Source: Osmia lignaria lignaria (lineage: Eukaryota > Arthropoda > Insecta > Hymenoptera > Megachilidae). From it: DNA of 64,000 bases. Shown piece after piece: positions 13,196-24,800 of this stretch. Position 1 is the stretch's first letter. Each line of letters opens with the position of its first letter. The stretch spans positions 6,882,001 through 6,946,000 of the forward strand of contig NW_027478161.1 in NCBI RefSeq assembly GCF_051020975.1, given 5' to 3'. The position numbers and the translations under genes were made by a program. Under the pieces are notes generated by a model. The model saw only the letters and a list, made by a program, of their open reading frames with translations. It did no database searches and was not told the DNA's origin.

Positions 13196-15127
13196 TTGCA
13201 GATTTATCTCAAGGGAAGAGGACTGACGGACATATTTCGAGATATTTCTTCTTCTTGTTGTTCTTCTTCTGCACAGTTAAGCTGGAAGTGGCATTTGCAG
13301 CTCGCAATAGTGCAGAGTTATCTCAAAGAAAGAGGCCACGGTGTTTCTGTACCTCTATTATGTTGGTGCAGCTTCGGAACTTTTAAATATCTTGATCTAT
13401 CTCGAGAACTACGCATCTGATCAAAAAATATCATAGAACATAAAAAGTAGGAAACATAATTCTCTACAAAAAAGGTCTCTTAAGATTTTGCCATAGCTCG
13501 TTTCGTTTCCGAGATATTTGCAGATATATCTCAAGGGAAGGGGCCTGACGGACATATTTCGAGATATTTCTTCTTCTTGTTGTTCTTCTTCTGCACAGCC
13601 AAGCTGGAAGTGGCATTTGCAGCTCGCAATAGTGCAGAGTTACCTCAAAGAAAGGGGCCACGGTGTTTCTGTATCTCTATTATGTTGGTGCCGCTTCGGA
13701 ACTTTTAAATATCTGGATATATCTCGAGAACTACGCATCTGATCAAAAAATATCATAGAACATAAATTGTAGGAAACATAATTCTCTACAAAAAAGGTCT
13801 CTTAAGATTTTGCCATAGCTCGTTTCGTTTCCGAGATATTTGCAGATATATCTCAAGGGAAGGGGCCTGACGGACATATTTCGAGATATTTCTTCTTCTT
13901 GTTGTTCTTCTTCTGCACAGCTAAACTGGAAGTGGCATTTCCAGCTCGCAATAGTGCAGAGGTATCTCAAAGAATGGGGCCACGGTGTTTCTGTATCTCT
14001 ATTATGTTGGTGCGGCTTCGGAACTTTTAAATATCTTGATATATCTCGAGAACTACGCATCTGATCGAAAAATATCATAGAACATAAAAAGAAGGAAACT
14101 TAATTCTCTACAAAAAAGGTCTCTTAACATTTTGCCATAGCTCGCTTCGTTTCCGAGATATTTGCAGATTTATCTCAAGGGAAGGGGCCTGACGGACATA
14201 TTTCGAGATATTTCTTCTTCTTGTTGTTCTTCTTCTGCACAGCTAAGCTGGAAGTGGCATTTGCAGCTCGCAATAGTGCAGAGTTACCTCAAAGAAAGGG
14301 GCCACGGTGTTTCTGTATCTCTATTATGTTGGTGCCGCTTCGGAACTTTTAAATATCTGGATATATCTCGAGAACTACGCATCTGATCAAAAAATATCAT
14401 AGAACATAAATTGTAGGAAACATAATTCTCTACAAAAAAGGTCTCTTAAGATTTTGCCATAGCTCGTTTCGTTTCCGAGATATTTGCAGATATATCTCAA
14501 GGGAAGAGGACTGACGGACATATTTCGAGATATTTCTTCTTCTTGTTGTTCTTCTTCTGCACAGCTAAGCTGGAAGTGGCATTTGCAGCTCGCAATAGTG
14601 CAGAGTTATCTCAAAGAAAGAGGGCACGGTGTTTCTGTACCTCTATTATGATGGTGCAGCTTCGGAACTTTTAAATATCTTGATCTATCTCGAGAACTAC
14701 GCATCTGATCAAAAAATATCATAGAACATAAAAAGTAGGAAACATAATTCTCTACAAAAAAGGTCTCTTAACACTTTGCCATAGCTCGCTTCGTTTCCGA
14801 GATATTTGCAGATTTATCTCAAGTTAAGGGGCCTGACGGACATATTTCGAGATATTTCTTCTTCTTGTTGCTCTTCTTCTGCACAGCGAAGCTGGAAGTG
14901 GTATTTGCAGCTCGCAATAGTGCAGAGTTATCTCAAAGAAAGGGGCCACGGTGTTTCTGTATCTCTATTATGTTGGTGCGGCTTCGGAACTTTTAAATAT
15001 CTTGATATATCTCGAGAACTACGCATCTGATCAAAAAATATCATAGAAGATAAATAGTAGGAAACTTAATTCTCTACAAAAAAGGTCTCTCAACATTTTG
15101 CCATAGCTCGCTTCGTTTCCGAGATAT
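13196..15127 (+). repeat. Mixed D, G, W and S units
   Basis: Units: 13196 D, 13518 G (agccaagctgg), 13840 W, 14162 G, 14484 D (tattatgatgg and agagggcac), 14806 S (aagttaaggg, gcgaagctgg). G, W, G at 13518-14483 alternates types from both neighbouring blocks. The tattatgatgg change in 14484 is also found in D unit 10620, so those two share a recent ancestor. Confidence 0.8.
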
Positions 15128-15447
15128 TTGCACATATATCTCAAGGGAAGGGGCCTAACGGACTTATTCGAGATATTTCTTCTTCTTGTTGTTCTTCTTC
15201 TGCACAGCTAAGCTGGAAGTGGCATTTGCGGCTCGCACTAGTGCAGAGTTATCTCAAAGAAAGGGGCCACGGTGTTTCTGTATCTCTATTATGTTGGTGC
15301 AGCTTCGAACTTTTAAATATCTTGATATATCTCGAGAACTACGCATCTGATCAAAAAATATCATGGAACAGAAAAAGTAGAAAACTTAATTCTCTACAAA
15401 AAAGGTCTCTTAACATTTTGCCATAGCTCGCTTCGTTTCCGAGATAT
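15128..15447 (+). repeat. 320-bp A-like unit with two 1-bp deletions
   Basis: This unit has the A-type start (gcacatat) and gcactagtgc. It is two bases short: gacttattcg at 15161-15170 in place of gacatatttcg, and cagcttcgaac at about 15299-15309 in place of cagcttcggaac. It is the only unit with two independent length changes. The tail atcatggaacag with gtagaaaac is shared with the tail of unit 20600. Confidence 0.85.
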
Positions 15448-18400
15448 TTGCAGATTTATCTCAAGGGAAGGGGCCTGACGGACATATTTCGAGATATTTC
15501 TTCTTCTTGTTGTTCTTTTTCTGCACAGCTAAGCTGGAAGTGGCATTTGCAGCTCGCAATAGTGCAGAGTTATCTCAAAGAAAGAGGCCACAGTGTTTCT
15601 GTACCTCTATTATGCTGGTGCAGCTTCGGAACTTTTAAATATCTTGATATATCTCGAGAACTACGCATCTGATCAAAAAATATCATAGAACATAAAAAGT
15701 AGAAAACTTAATTCTCTACAAAAAAGGTCTCTCAACATTTTGCCATAGCTCGCTTCGTTTCCGAGATATATGCAGATTTATCTCAAGGGAAGGGGCCTGA
15801 CGGACATATTTCGAGATATTTCTTCTTCTTGTTGTTCTTCTTCTGCACAGCTAAACTGGAAGTGGCATTTCCAGCTCGCAATAGTGCAGAGTTATCTGAA
15901 AGAAAGGGGCCACGGTGTTTCTGTATCTCTATTATGTTGGTGCGGCTTCGGAACTTTTAAATATCTTGATATATCTCGAGAACTACGCTTCTGATCAAAA
16001 AATATCATAGAACATAAATTGTAGGAAACATAATTGTCTACAAAAAAGGTCTCTTAAGATTTTGCCATAGCTCGTTTCGTTTCCGAGATATTTGCAGATA
16101 TATCTCAAGGGAAGGGGCCTGACGGACATATTTCGAGATATTTCTTCTTCTTGTTGTTCTTCTTCTGCACAGCTAAGCTGGAAGTGGCATTTGCAGCTCG
16201 CAATAGTGCAGAGTTATCTCAAAGAAAGGGGCCACGGTGTTTCTGTATCTCTATTATGTTGGTGCGGCTTCGGAACTTTGAAATATCTTGATATATGTCG
16301 AGAACTACGCATCTGATCAAAAAATATCACAGAACATAAAAAGTAGGAAACTTAATTCTCTACAAAAAAGGTCCCTTAACATTTTGCCATAGCTCGCTTC
16401 ATTTCCGAGATATTTGCAGATCTATCTCAAGGGAAGGGGCCTGGCGGACATATTTCGAGATATTTCTTCTTCTTGTCGTTCTTCTTCTGCACAGCTAAAC
16501 TGGAAGTGGCATTTCCAGCTCGCAATAGTGCAGAGTTATCTCAAAGAAAGGGGCCACGGTGTTTCTGTATCTCTATTATGTTGGTGCGGCTTCGGAACTT
16601 TTAAATATCTTGATATATCTCGAGAACTACGCATCTGATCAAAAAATATCATAGAACATAAAAAGTAGGAAACTTAATTCTCTACAAAAAAGGTCTCTTA
16701 ACATTTTGCCATAGCTCGCTTCGTTTCCGAGATATTTGCAGATTTATCTCAAGGGAAGAGGACTGACGGACATATTTCGAGATATTTCTTCTTCTTGTTG
16801 TTCTTCTTCTGCACAGCTAAACTGGAAGTGGCATTTCCAGCTCGCAATAGTGCAGAGGTATCTCAAAGAATGGGGCCACGGTGTTTCTGTATCTCTATTA
16901 TGTTGGTGCGGCTTCGGAACTTTTAAATATCTTGATATATCTCGAGAACTACGCATCTGATCGAAAAATATCATAGAACATAAAAAGAAGGAAACTTAAT
17001 TCTCTACAAAAAAGGTCTCTTAACATTTTGCCATAGCTCGCTTCGTTTCCGAGATATTTGCAGATTTATCTCAAGGGAAGGGGCCTGACGGACATATTTC
17101 GAGATATTTCTTCTTCTTGTTGTTCTTCTTCTGCACAGCTAAGCTGGAAGTGGCATTTGCAGCTCGCAATAGTGCAGAGTTACCTCAAAGAAAGGGGCCA
17201 CGGTGTTTCTGTATCTCTATTATGTTGGTGCCGCTTCGGAACTTTTAAATATCTGGATATATCTCGAGAACTACGCATCTGATCAAAAAATATCATAGAA
17301 CATAAATTGTAGGAAACATAATTCTCTACAAAAAAGGTCTCTTAAGATTTTGCCATAGCTCGTTTCGTTTCCGAGATATTTGCAGATTTATCTCAAGGGA
17401 AGGGGCCTGACGGACATATTTCGAGATATTTCTTCTTCTTGTTGTTCTTCTTCTGCACAGCTAAGCTGGAACTGGCATTTGCAGCTCGCAATAGTGCAGA
17501 GTTACCTCAAAGAAAGGGGCCACGGTGTTTCTGTATCTCTATTATGTTGGTGCCGCTTCGGAACTTTTAAATATCTGGATATATCTCGAGAACTACGCAT
17601 CTGATCAAAAAATATCATAGAACATAAATTGTAGGAAACATAATTCTCTACAAAAAAGGTCTCTTAAGATTTTGCCATAGCTCGTTTCGTTTCCGAGATA
17701 TTTGCAGATATATCTCAAGGGAAGGGGCCTGACGGACATATTTCGAGATATTTCTTCTTCTTGTTGTTCTTCTTCTGCACAGCTAAGCTGGAAGTGGCAT
17801 TTGCAGCTCGCAATAGTGCAGAGTTATCTCAAAGAAAGGGGCCACGGTGTTTCTGTATCTCTATTATGTTGGTGCGGCTTCGGAACTTTTAAATATCTTG
17901 ATATATGTCGAGAACTACGCATCTGATCAAAAAATATCACAGAACATAAAAAGTAGGAAACTTAATTCTCTACAAAAAAGGTCCCTTAACATTTTGCCAT
18001 AGCTCGTTTCGTTTCCGAGATATTTGCAGATATATCTCAAGGGAAGGGGCCTGACGGACATATTTCGAGATATTTCTTCTTCTTGTTGTTCTTCTTCTGC
18101 ACAGCTAAACTGGAAGTGGCATTTCCAGCTCGCAATAGTGCAGAGGTATCTCAAAGAATGGGGCCACGGTGTTTCTGTATCTCTATTATGTTGGTGCGGC
18201 TTCGGAACTTTTAAATATCTTGATATATCTCGAGAACTACGCATCTGATCGAAAAATATCATAGAACATAAAAAGTAGGAAACTTAATTCTCTACAAAAA
18301 AGGTCTCTTAACATTTTGCCATAGCTCGCTTCGTTTCCGAGATATTTGCAGATTTATCTCAAGGGAAGGGGCCTGACGGACATATTTCGAGATATTTCTT

Positions 18401-19955
18401 CTTCTTGTTGTTCTTCTTCTGCACAGCTAAGCTGGAAGCGGCATTTGCGGCTCGCACTAGTGCAGAGTTATCTCAAAGAAAGGGGCCACGTTGTTTCTGT
18501 ATCTCTATTATGTTGGTGCAGCTTCGGAACTTTTAAATATCTTGATATATCTCGAGAACTACGCAACTGATCAAAAAATATCATGGAACATAAAAAGTAG
18601 AAAACTTAATTCTCTACAAAAAAGGTCTCTCAACATTTTGCCATAGCTCGCTTCGTTTCCGAGATATTTGCACATATATCTCAAGGGAAGGGGCCTAACG
18701 GACATATTTCGAGATATTTCTTCTTCTTGTTGTTCTTCTTCTGCACAGCTAAGCTGGAAGTGGCATTTGCGGCTCGCACTAGTGCAGAGTTATCTCAAAG
18801 AAAGGGGCCACGGTGTTTCTGTATCTCTATTATGTTGGTGCAGCTTCGGAACTTTTAAATATCTTGATATATCTCGAGAACTACGCATCTGATCAAAAAA
18901 TATCATGGAATAGAAAAAGTAGAAAACTTAATTCTCTACAATAAAGGTCCCTTAACATTTTGCCATAGCTCGCTACGTTTCCGAGATATTTGCAGATCTA
19001 TCTCAAGGGAAGGGGCCTGGCGGACATATTTCGAGATATTTCTTCTTCTTGTCGTTCTTCTTCTGCACAGCTAAACTGGAAGTGGCATTTCCAGCTCGCA
19101 ATAGTGCAGAGTTATCTCAAAGAAAGGGGCCACGGTGTTTCTGTATCTCTATTATGTTGGTGCGGCTTCGGAACTTTTAAATATCTTGATATATCTCGAG
19201 AACTACGCATCTGATCAAAAAATATCATAGAACATAAAAAGTAGGAAACTTAATTCTCTACAAAAAAGGTCTCTTAACATTTTGCCATAGCTCGCTTCGT
19301 TTCCGAGATATATGCAGATTTATCTCAAGGGAAGGGGCCTGACGGACATATTTCGAGATATTTCTTCTTCTTGTTGTTCTTCTTCTGTACAGCTAAACTG
19401 GAAGTGGCATTTCCAGCTCGCACTAGTGCAGAGTTATCTGAAGGAAAGGGGCCACGGTGTTTCTGTATCTCTATTATGTTGGTGCGGCTTCGGAACTTTT
19501 AAATATCTTGATATATCTCGAGAACTACGCTTCTGATCAAAAAATATCATAGAACATAAATTGTAGGAAACATAATTCTCTACAAAAAAGGTCTCTTAAG
19601 ATTTTGCCATAGCTCGTTTCGTTTCCGAGATATTTGCAGATATATCTCAAGGGAAGGGGCCTGACGGACATATTTCGAGATATTTCTTCTTCTTGTTGTT
19701 CTTCTTCTGCACAGCTAAACTGGAAGTGGCATTTCCAGCTCGCAATAGTGCAGAGTTATCTCAAAGAATGGGGCCACGGTGTTTCTGTATCTCTATTATG
19801 TTGGTGCGGCTTCGGAACTTTTAAATATCTTGATATATCTCGAGAACTACGCATCTGATCGAAAAATATCATAGAACATAAAAAGAAGGAAACTTAATTC
19901 TCTACAAAAAAGGTCTCTTAACATTTTGCCATAGCTCGCTTCGTTTCCGAGATAT
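15448..19955 (+). repeat. Fourteen mixed units (S, N, I, J, W, G, A)
   Basis: Units: 15448 S (gttctttttctg, ccacagtg), 15770 N (atatgcag start), 16092 I, 16414 J, 16736 D/W mosaic, 17058 G, 17380 G (ggaactggc), 17702 I, 18024 W, 18346 R-like (gaagcggc), 18668 A-like, 18990 J, 19312 N (atatgcag), 19634 N with gaatgggg. The pair 15448-16091 recurs at 20922-21565 (offset 5,474 = 17 units). The I-J pair 16092-16735 recurs at 20278-20921 (offset 4,186 = 13 units). Confidence 0.8.
16736..17057 (+). repeat. D/W mosaic unit
   Basis: The left part has the D marker agaggactgacgg. From aaactgg onward it is W (catttccag, gaggtatc, gaatgggg, gatcgaaaa, aaaaagaagg). D units otherwise continue with agaggcc and cttgatctatc. 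The switch lies between about 16760 and 16818, inside the unit. Confidence 0.85.
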
Positions 19956-20921
19956 TTGCAGATTTATCTCAAGGGAAGGGGCCTGACGGACATATTTCGA
20001 GATATTTCTTCTTCTTGTTGTTCTTCTTCTGCACAGCTAAGCTGGAAGTGGCATTTGCAGCTCGCAATAGTGCAGAGTTACCTCAAAGAAAGGGGCCACG
20101 GTGTTTCTGTATCTCTATTATGTTGGTGCCGCTTCGGAACTTTTAAATATCTGGATATATCTCGAGAACTACGCATCTGATCAAAAAATATCATAGAACA
20201 TAAATTGTAGGAAACATAATTCTCTACAAAAAAGGTCTCTTAAGATTTTGCCATAGCTCGTTTCGTTTCCGAGATATTTGCAGATATATCTCAAGGGAAG
20301 GGGCCTGACGGACATATTTCGAGATATTTCTTCTTCTTGTTGTTCTTCTTCTGCACAGCTAAGCTGGAAGTGGCATTTGCAGCTCGCAATAGTGCAGAGT
20401 TATCTCAAAGAAAGGGGCCACGGTGTTTCTGTATCTCTATTATGTTGGTGCGGCTTCGGAACTTTTAAATATCTTGATATATGTCGAGAACTACGCATCT
20501 GATCAAAAAATATCACAGAACATAAAAAGTAGGAAACTTAATTCTCTACAAAAAAGGTCCCTTAACATTTTGCCATAGCTCGCTTCGTTTCCGAGATATT
20601 TGCAGATCTATCTCAAGGGAAGGGGCCTGGCGGACATATTTCGAGATATTTCTTCTTCTTGTCGTTCTTCTTCTGCACAGCTAAACTGGAAGTGGCATTT
20701 CCAGCTCGCAATAGTGCAGAGTTATCTCAAAGAAAGGGGCCACGGTGTTTCTGTATCTCTATTATGTTGGTGCAGCTTCGGAACTTTTAAATATCTTGAT
20801 ATATCTCGAGAACTACGCATCTGATCAAAAAATATCATGGAACAGAAAAAGTAGAAAACTTAATTCTCTACAAAAAAGGTCTCTTAACATTTTGCCATAG
20901 CTCGCTTCGTTTCCGAGATAT
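19956..20921 (+). repeat. G-I-J trimer, second complete occurrence
   Basis: G (19956), I (20278) and J (20600) repeat the order seen at 12230-13195. The J unit here has cagcttcgg and a tail with atcatggaac and gtagaaaac, unlike the J at 12874. Its 3' part has therefore been exchanged with an A-like unit of the 15128 or 18668 kind. Confidence 0.8.
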
Positions 20922-21886
20922 TTGCAGATTCATCTCAAGGGAAGGGGCCTGACGGACATATTTCGAGATATTTCTTCTTCTTGTTGTTCTTTTTCTGCAC
21001 AGCTAAGCTGGAAGTGGCATTTGCAGCTCGCAATAGTGCAGAGTTATCTCAAAGAAAGAGGCCACAGTGTTTCTGTACCTCTATTATGTTGGTGCAGCTT
21101 CGGAACTTTTAAATATCTTGATATATCTCGAGAACTACGCATCTGATCAAAAAATATCGTAGAACATAAAAAGTAGAAAACTTAATTCTCTACAAAAAAG
21201 GTCTCTCAACATTTTGCCATAGCTCGCTTCGTTTCCGAGATATATGCAGATTTATCTCAAGGGAAGGGGCCTGACGGACATATTTCGAGATATTTCTTCT
21301 TCTTGTTGTTCTTCTTCTGCACAGCTAAACTGGAAGTGGCATCTCCAGCTCGCAATAGTGCAGAGTTATCTGAAAGAAAGGGGCCACGGTGTTTCTGTAT
21401 CTCTATTATGTTGGTGCGGCTTCGGAACTTTTAAATATCTTGATATATCTCGAGAACTACGCTTCTGATCAAAAAATATCATAGAACATAAATTGTAGGA
21501 AACATAATTCTCTACAAAAAAGGTCTCTTAAGATTTTGCCATAGCTCGTTTCGTTTCCGAGATATTTGCAGATATATCTCAAGGGAAGGGGCCTGACGGA
21601 CATATTTCGAGATATTTCTTCTTCTTGTTGTTCTTCTTCTGCACAGCTAAACTGGAAGTGGCATTTCCAGCTCGCAATAGTACAGAGTTATCTCAAAGAA
21701 TGGGGCCACGGTGTTTCTGTATCTCTATTAGGTTGTGCGGCTTCGGAACTTTTAAATATCTTGATATATCTCGAGAACTACGCATCTGATCAAAAAATAT
21801 CATACAACATAAATAGTAGGAAACTTAATTCTCTACAAAAAAGGTCTCTCAACATTTTACCATAGCTCGCTTCGTTTCCGAGATAT
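20922..21886 (+). repeat. S-N-N units closing the left domain
   Basis: 20922 (gattcatctc, gttctttttctg, ccacagtg) and 21244 (atatgcag start) copy the pair at 15448-16091. 21566 is an N unit with gaatgggg and a 1-bp deletion (ttaggttgtgcgg, about 21729-21741), making it 321 bp. The gctcgtttcg form of the linker at about 21544 is the last one I see; every unit to the right has gctcgcttcg or another form. Confidence 0.8.
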
Positions 21887-24800
21887 TTGCACATTTATCT
21901 CAAGGGAAGGGGCCAAACGGACATATTTCGAGATATTTCTTCTTCTTGTTGTTCTTCTTCTGCACAGCTAAGCTGGAAGCGGCATTTGCGGCTCGCACTA
22001 GTGCAGAGTTATCTCAAAGAAAGGGGCCACGGTGTTTCTGTATCTCTATTATGTTGGTGCAGCTTCGGAACTTTTAAATATCTTGATATATCTCGAGAAC
22101 TACGCATCTGATCAAAAAATATCCTGGAACATAAAAAGTAGAAAACTTAATTCTCTACAAAAAAGGTCTCTCAACATTTTGCCATAGCTAGCTTCGTTTC
22201 CGAGATATATGCAGATTTATCTCAAGGGAAGGGGCCTGACGGACATATTTCGAGATATTTCTTCTTCTTGTTGTTCTTCTTCTGCACAGCTAAACTGGAA
22301 GTGGCATTTCCAGCTCGCAATAGTGCAGAGTTATCTGAAAGAAAGGGGCCACGGTGTTTCTGTATCTCTATTATGTTGGTGCGGCTTCGGAACTTTTAAA
22401 TATCTTGATATATCTCGAGAACTACGCATCTGATCAAAAAATATCATAGAACATAAAAAGTAGGTAACTTAATTCTCTACAAAAAAGGTTTCTTAACATT
22501 TTGCCATAGCTCGCTTCGTTTCCGAGATATGTGCAGATTTATCGCAAGGGAAGGGGCCTGACGGACATATTTCGAGATATTTCTTCTTCTTGTTGTTCTT
22601 CTTCTGCACAGCTAAACTGGAAGTGGCATTTCCAGCTCGCAATAGTGCAGAGTTATCTGAAAGAAAGGGGCCACGGTGTTTCTGTATCTCTATTATGTTG
22701 GTGCGGCTTCGGAACTTTTAAATATCTGGATATATCTCGAAAACTACGCTTCTGATCAAAAAATATCATAGAACATAAATTTTAGGAAACATAATTCTCT
22801 ACAAATAAAGTCTCTCAACATTTTGCCATAGCTCGCTTCGTTTCCGAGATATTTGCAGATTTATCTCAAGGGAAGGGCCCTGACGGACATGTTTCGAGAT
22901 ATTTCTTCTTCTTGTTGTTCTTCCTCTGCACAGCTAAGCTGGAAGTGGCATTTGCAGCTCGGAATAGTGCAGAGTTATCTCAAAGAAAGGGGCCACGGTG
23001 TTTCTGTATCTCTATTATGTTGGTGCGGCTTCGGAACTTTTAAATATCTCGATATATCTCGAAAACTACGTTTCTGATCAAAAAATATCATAGAACATAA
23101 ATTGTAGGAAACATAATTCTCTACAAAAAACGTCTCTTAACATTTTGCCATAGCTCGCTTCGTTTCCGAGATATTTGCAGATTTATCTCAAGGGAAGGGG
23201 CCTGACGGACATATTTCGAGATATTTCTTCTTGTTGTTGTTCTTCTTCTGCAGAGCTATGCTGGAAGTGGCATTTGCAGCTCGCAATAGTGCAGAGTTAT
23301 CTCAAAGAAAGGGGCCACGGTGTTTCTGTATCTCTATTATGTTGGTGCGGCTTCGGAACTTTTAAATATCTTGATATATCTCGAGAACTACGCATCTGAT
23401 CGAAAAATATCATAGAACATAAAAAGTAGCAAACTTAATTCTCCACAAAAAAGGTGTCTTAACATTTTGCCATAGCTCGCTTCGTTTCCGAGATATTTGC
23501 AGATTTATCTCAAGGGAAGGGGCCTGACGGACATGTTTCGAGATATTTCTTCTTCTTGTTGTTCTTCTTCTGCACAGCTAAACTGGAAGTGGCATTTGCG
23601 GCTCGCACTAGTGCAGAGTTATCTCAAAGAAAGGGGCCACGGTGTTTCTGTATCTCTATTATGTTGGTGCGGCTTCGGAACTTTTAAATATCTCGATATA
23701 TCTCGAAAACTACGCTTCTGATCAAAAAATATCATAGAACATAAATTTTAGGAAACATAATTCTCTACAAATAAAGTCTCTCAACATTTTGCCATAGCTC
23801 GCTTCGTTTCCGAGATATTTGCAGATTTATCTCAAGGGAAGGGCCCTGACGGACATGTTTCGAGATATTTCTTCTTCTTGTTGTTCTTCTTCTGCAGAGC
23901 TATGCTGGAAGTGGCATTTGCAGCTCGCAATAGTGCAGAGTTATCTCAAAGAAAGGGGCCACGGTGTTTCTGTATCTCTATTATGTTGGTGCGGCTTCGG
24001 AACTTTTAAATATCTCGATATATCTCGAGAACTACGCTTCTGATCAAAAAATATCATAGAACATAAAAAGTAGGTAACTTAATTCTCTACAAAAAAGGTC
24101 TCTTAACATTTTGCCATAGCTCGCTTCGTTTCCGAGATATTTGCAGATTTATCTCAAGGGAAGGGGCCTGACGGACATGTTTCGAGATATTTCTTCTTTT
24201 TGTTGTTCTTCTTCTGCACAGCTAAACTGGAAGTGGCATTTCCAGCTCGCAATAGGGCAGAGTTATCTCAAAGAAAGGGGCCACGGTGTTTATGTACCTC
24301 TATTATGTTGGTGCAGCTTCGGAACTTTTAAATATCTTGATATATCTCGAGAACTACGCATCTGATCAAAAAATATCATAGAACATAAAAAGTAGGAAAC
24401 CGAATTTTCTACAAAAAGGGTCTCTTAAGATTTTGCCGTAGCTCGCTTCGTTTCCGAGATGTTTGCAGATTTATCTCAAGGGAAGGGGCCTGACGGACAT
24501 ATTTCGAGATATTTCTTCTTCTTGTTGTTCTTCTTCTGCACAACTACGCTGCAAGTGGCATTTGCAGCTCGCAATAGTGCAGAGTTATCTCAAAGAAAGG
24601 GGCCACGGTGTTTCTGTATCTCTATTATGTTGGTGCGGCTTCGGAACTTTTAAATATCATGATATATCTCGAGAACTACGCATCTGATCAAAAAATATCA
24701 TAGAACATAAAAAGTAGGAAACTTAATTCTCTACAAAAAAGGTCTCTTAACATTTTGCCATAGCTCGCTTCGTTTCCGAGATATTTGCAGATTTATCTCA

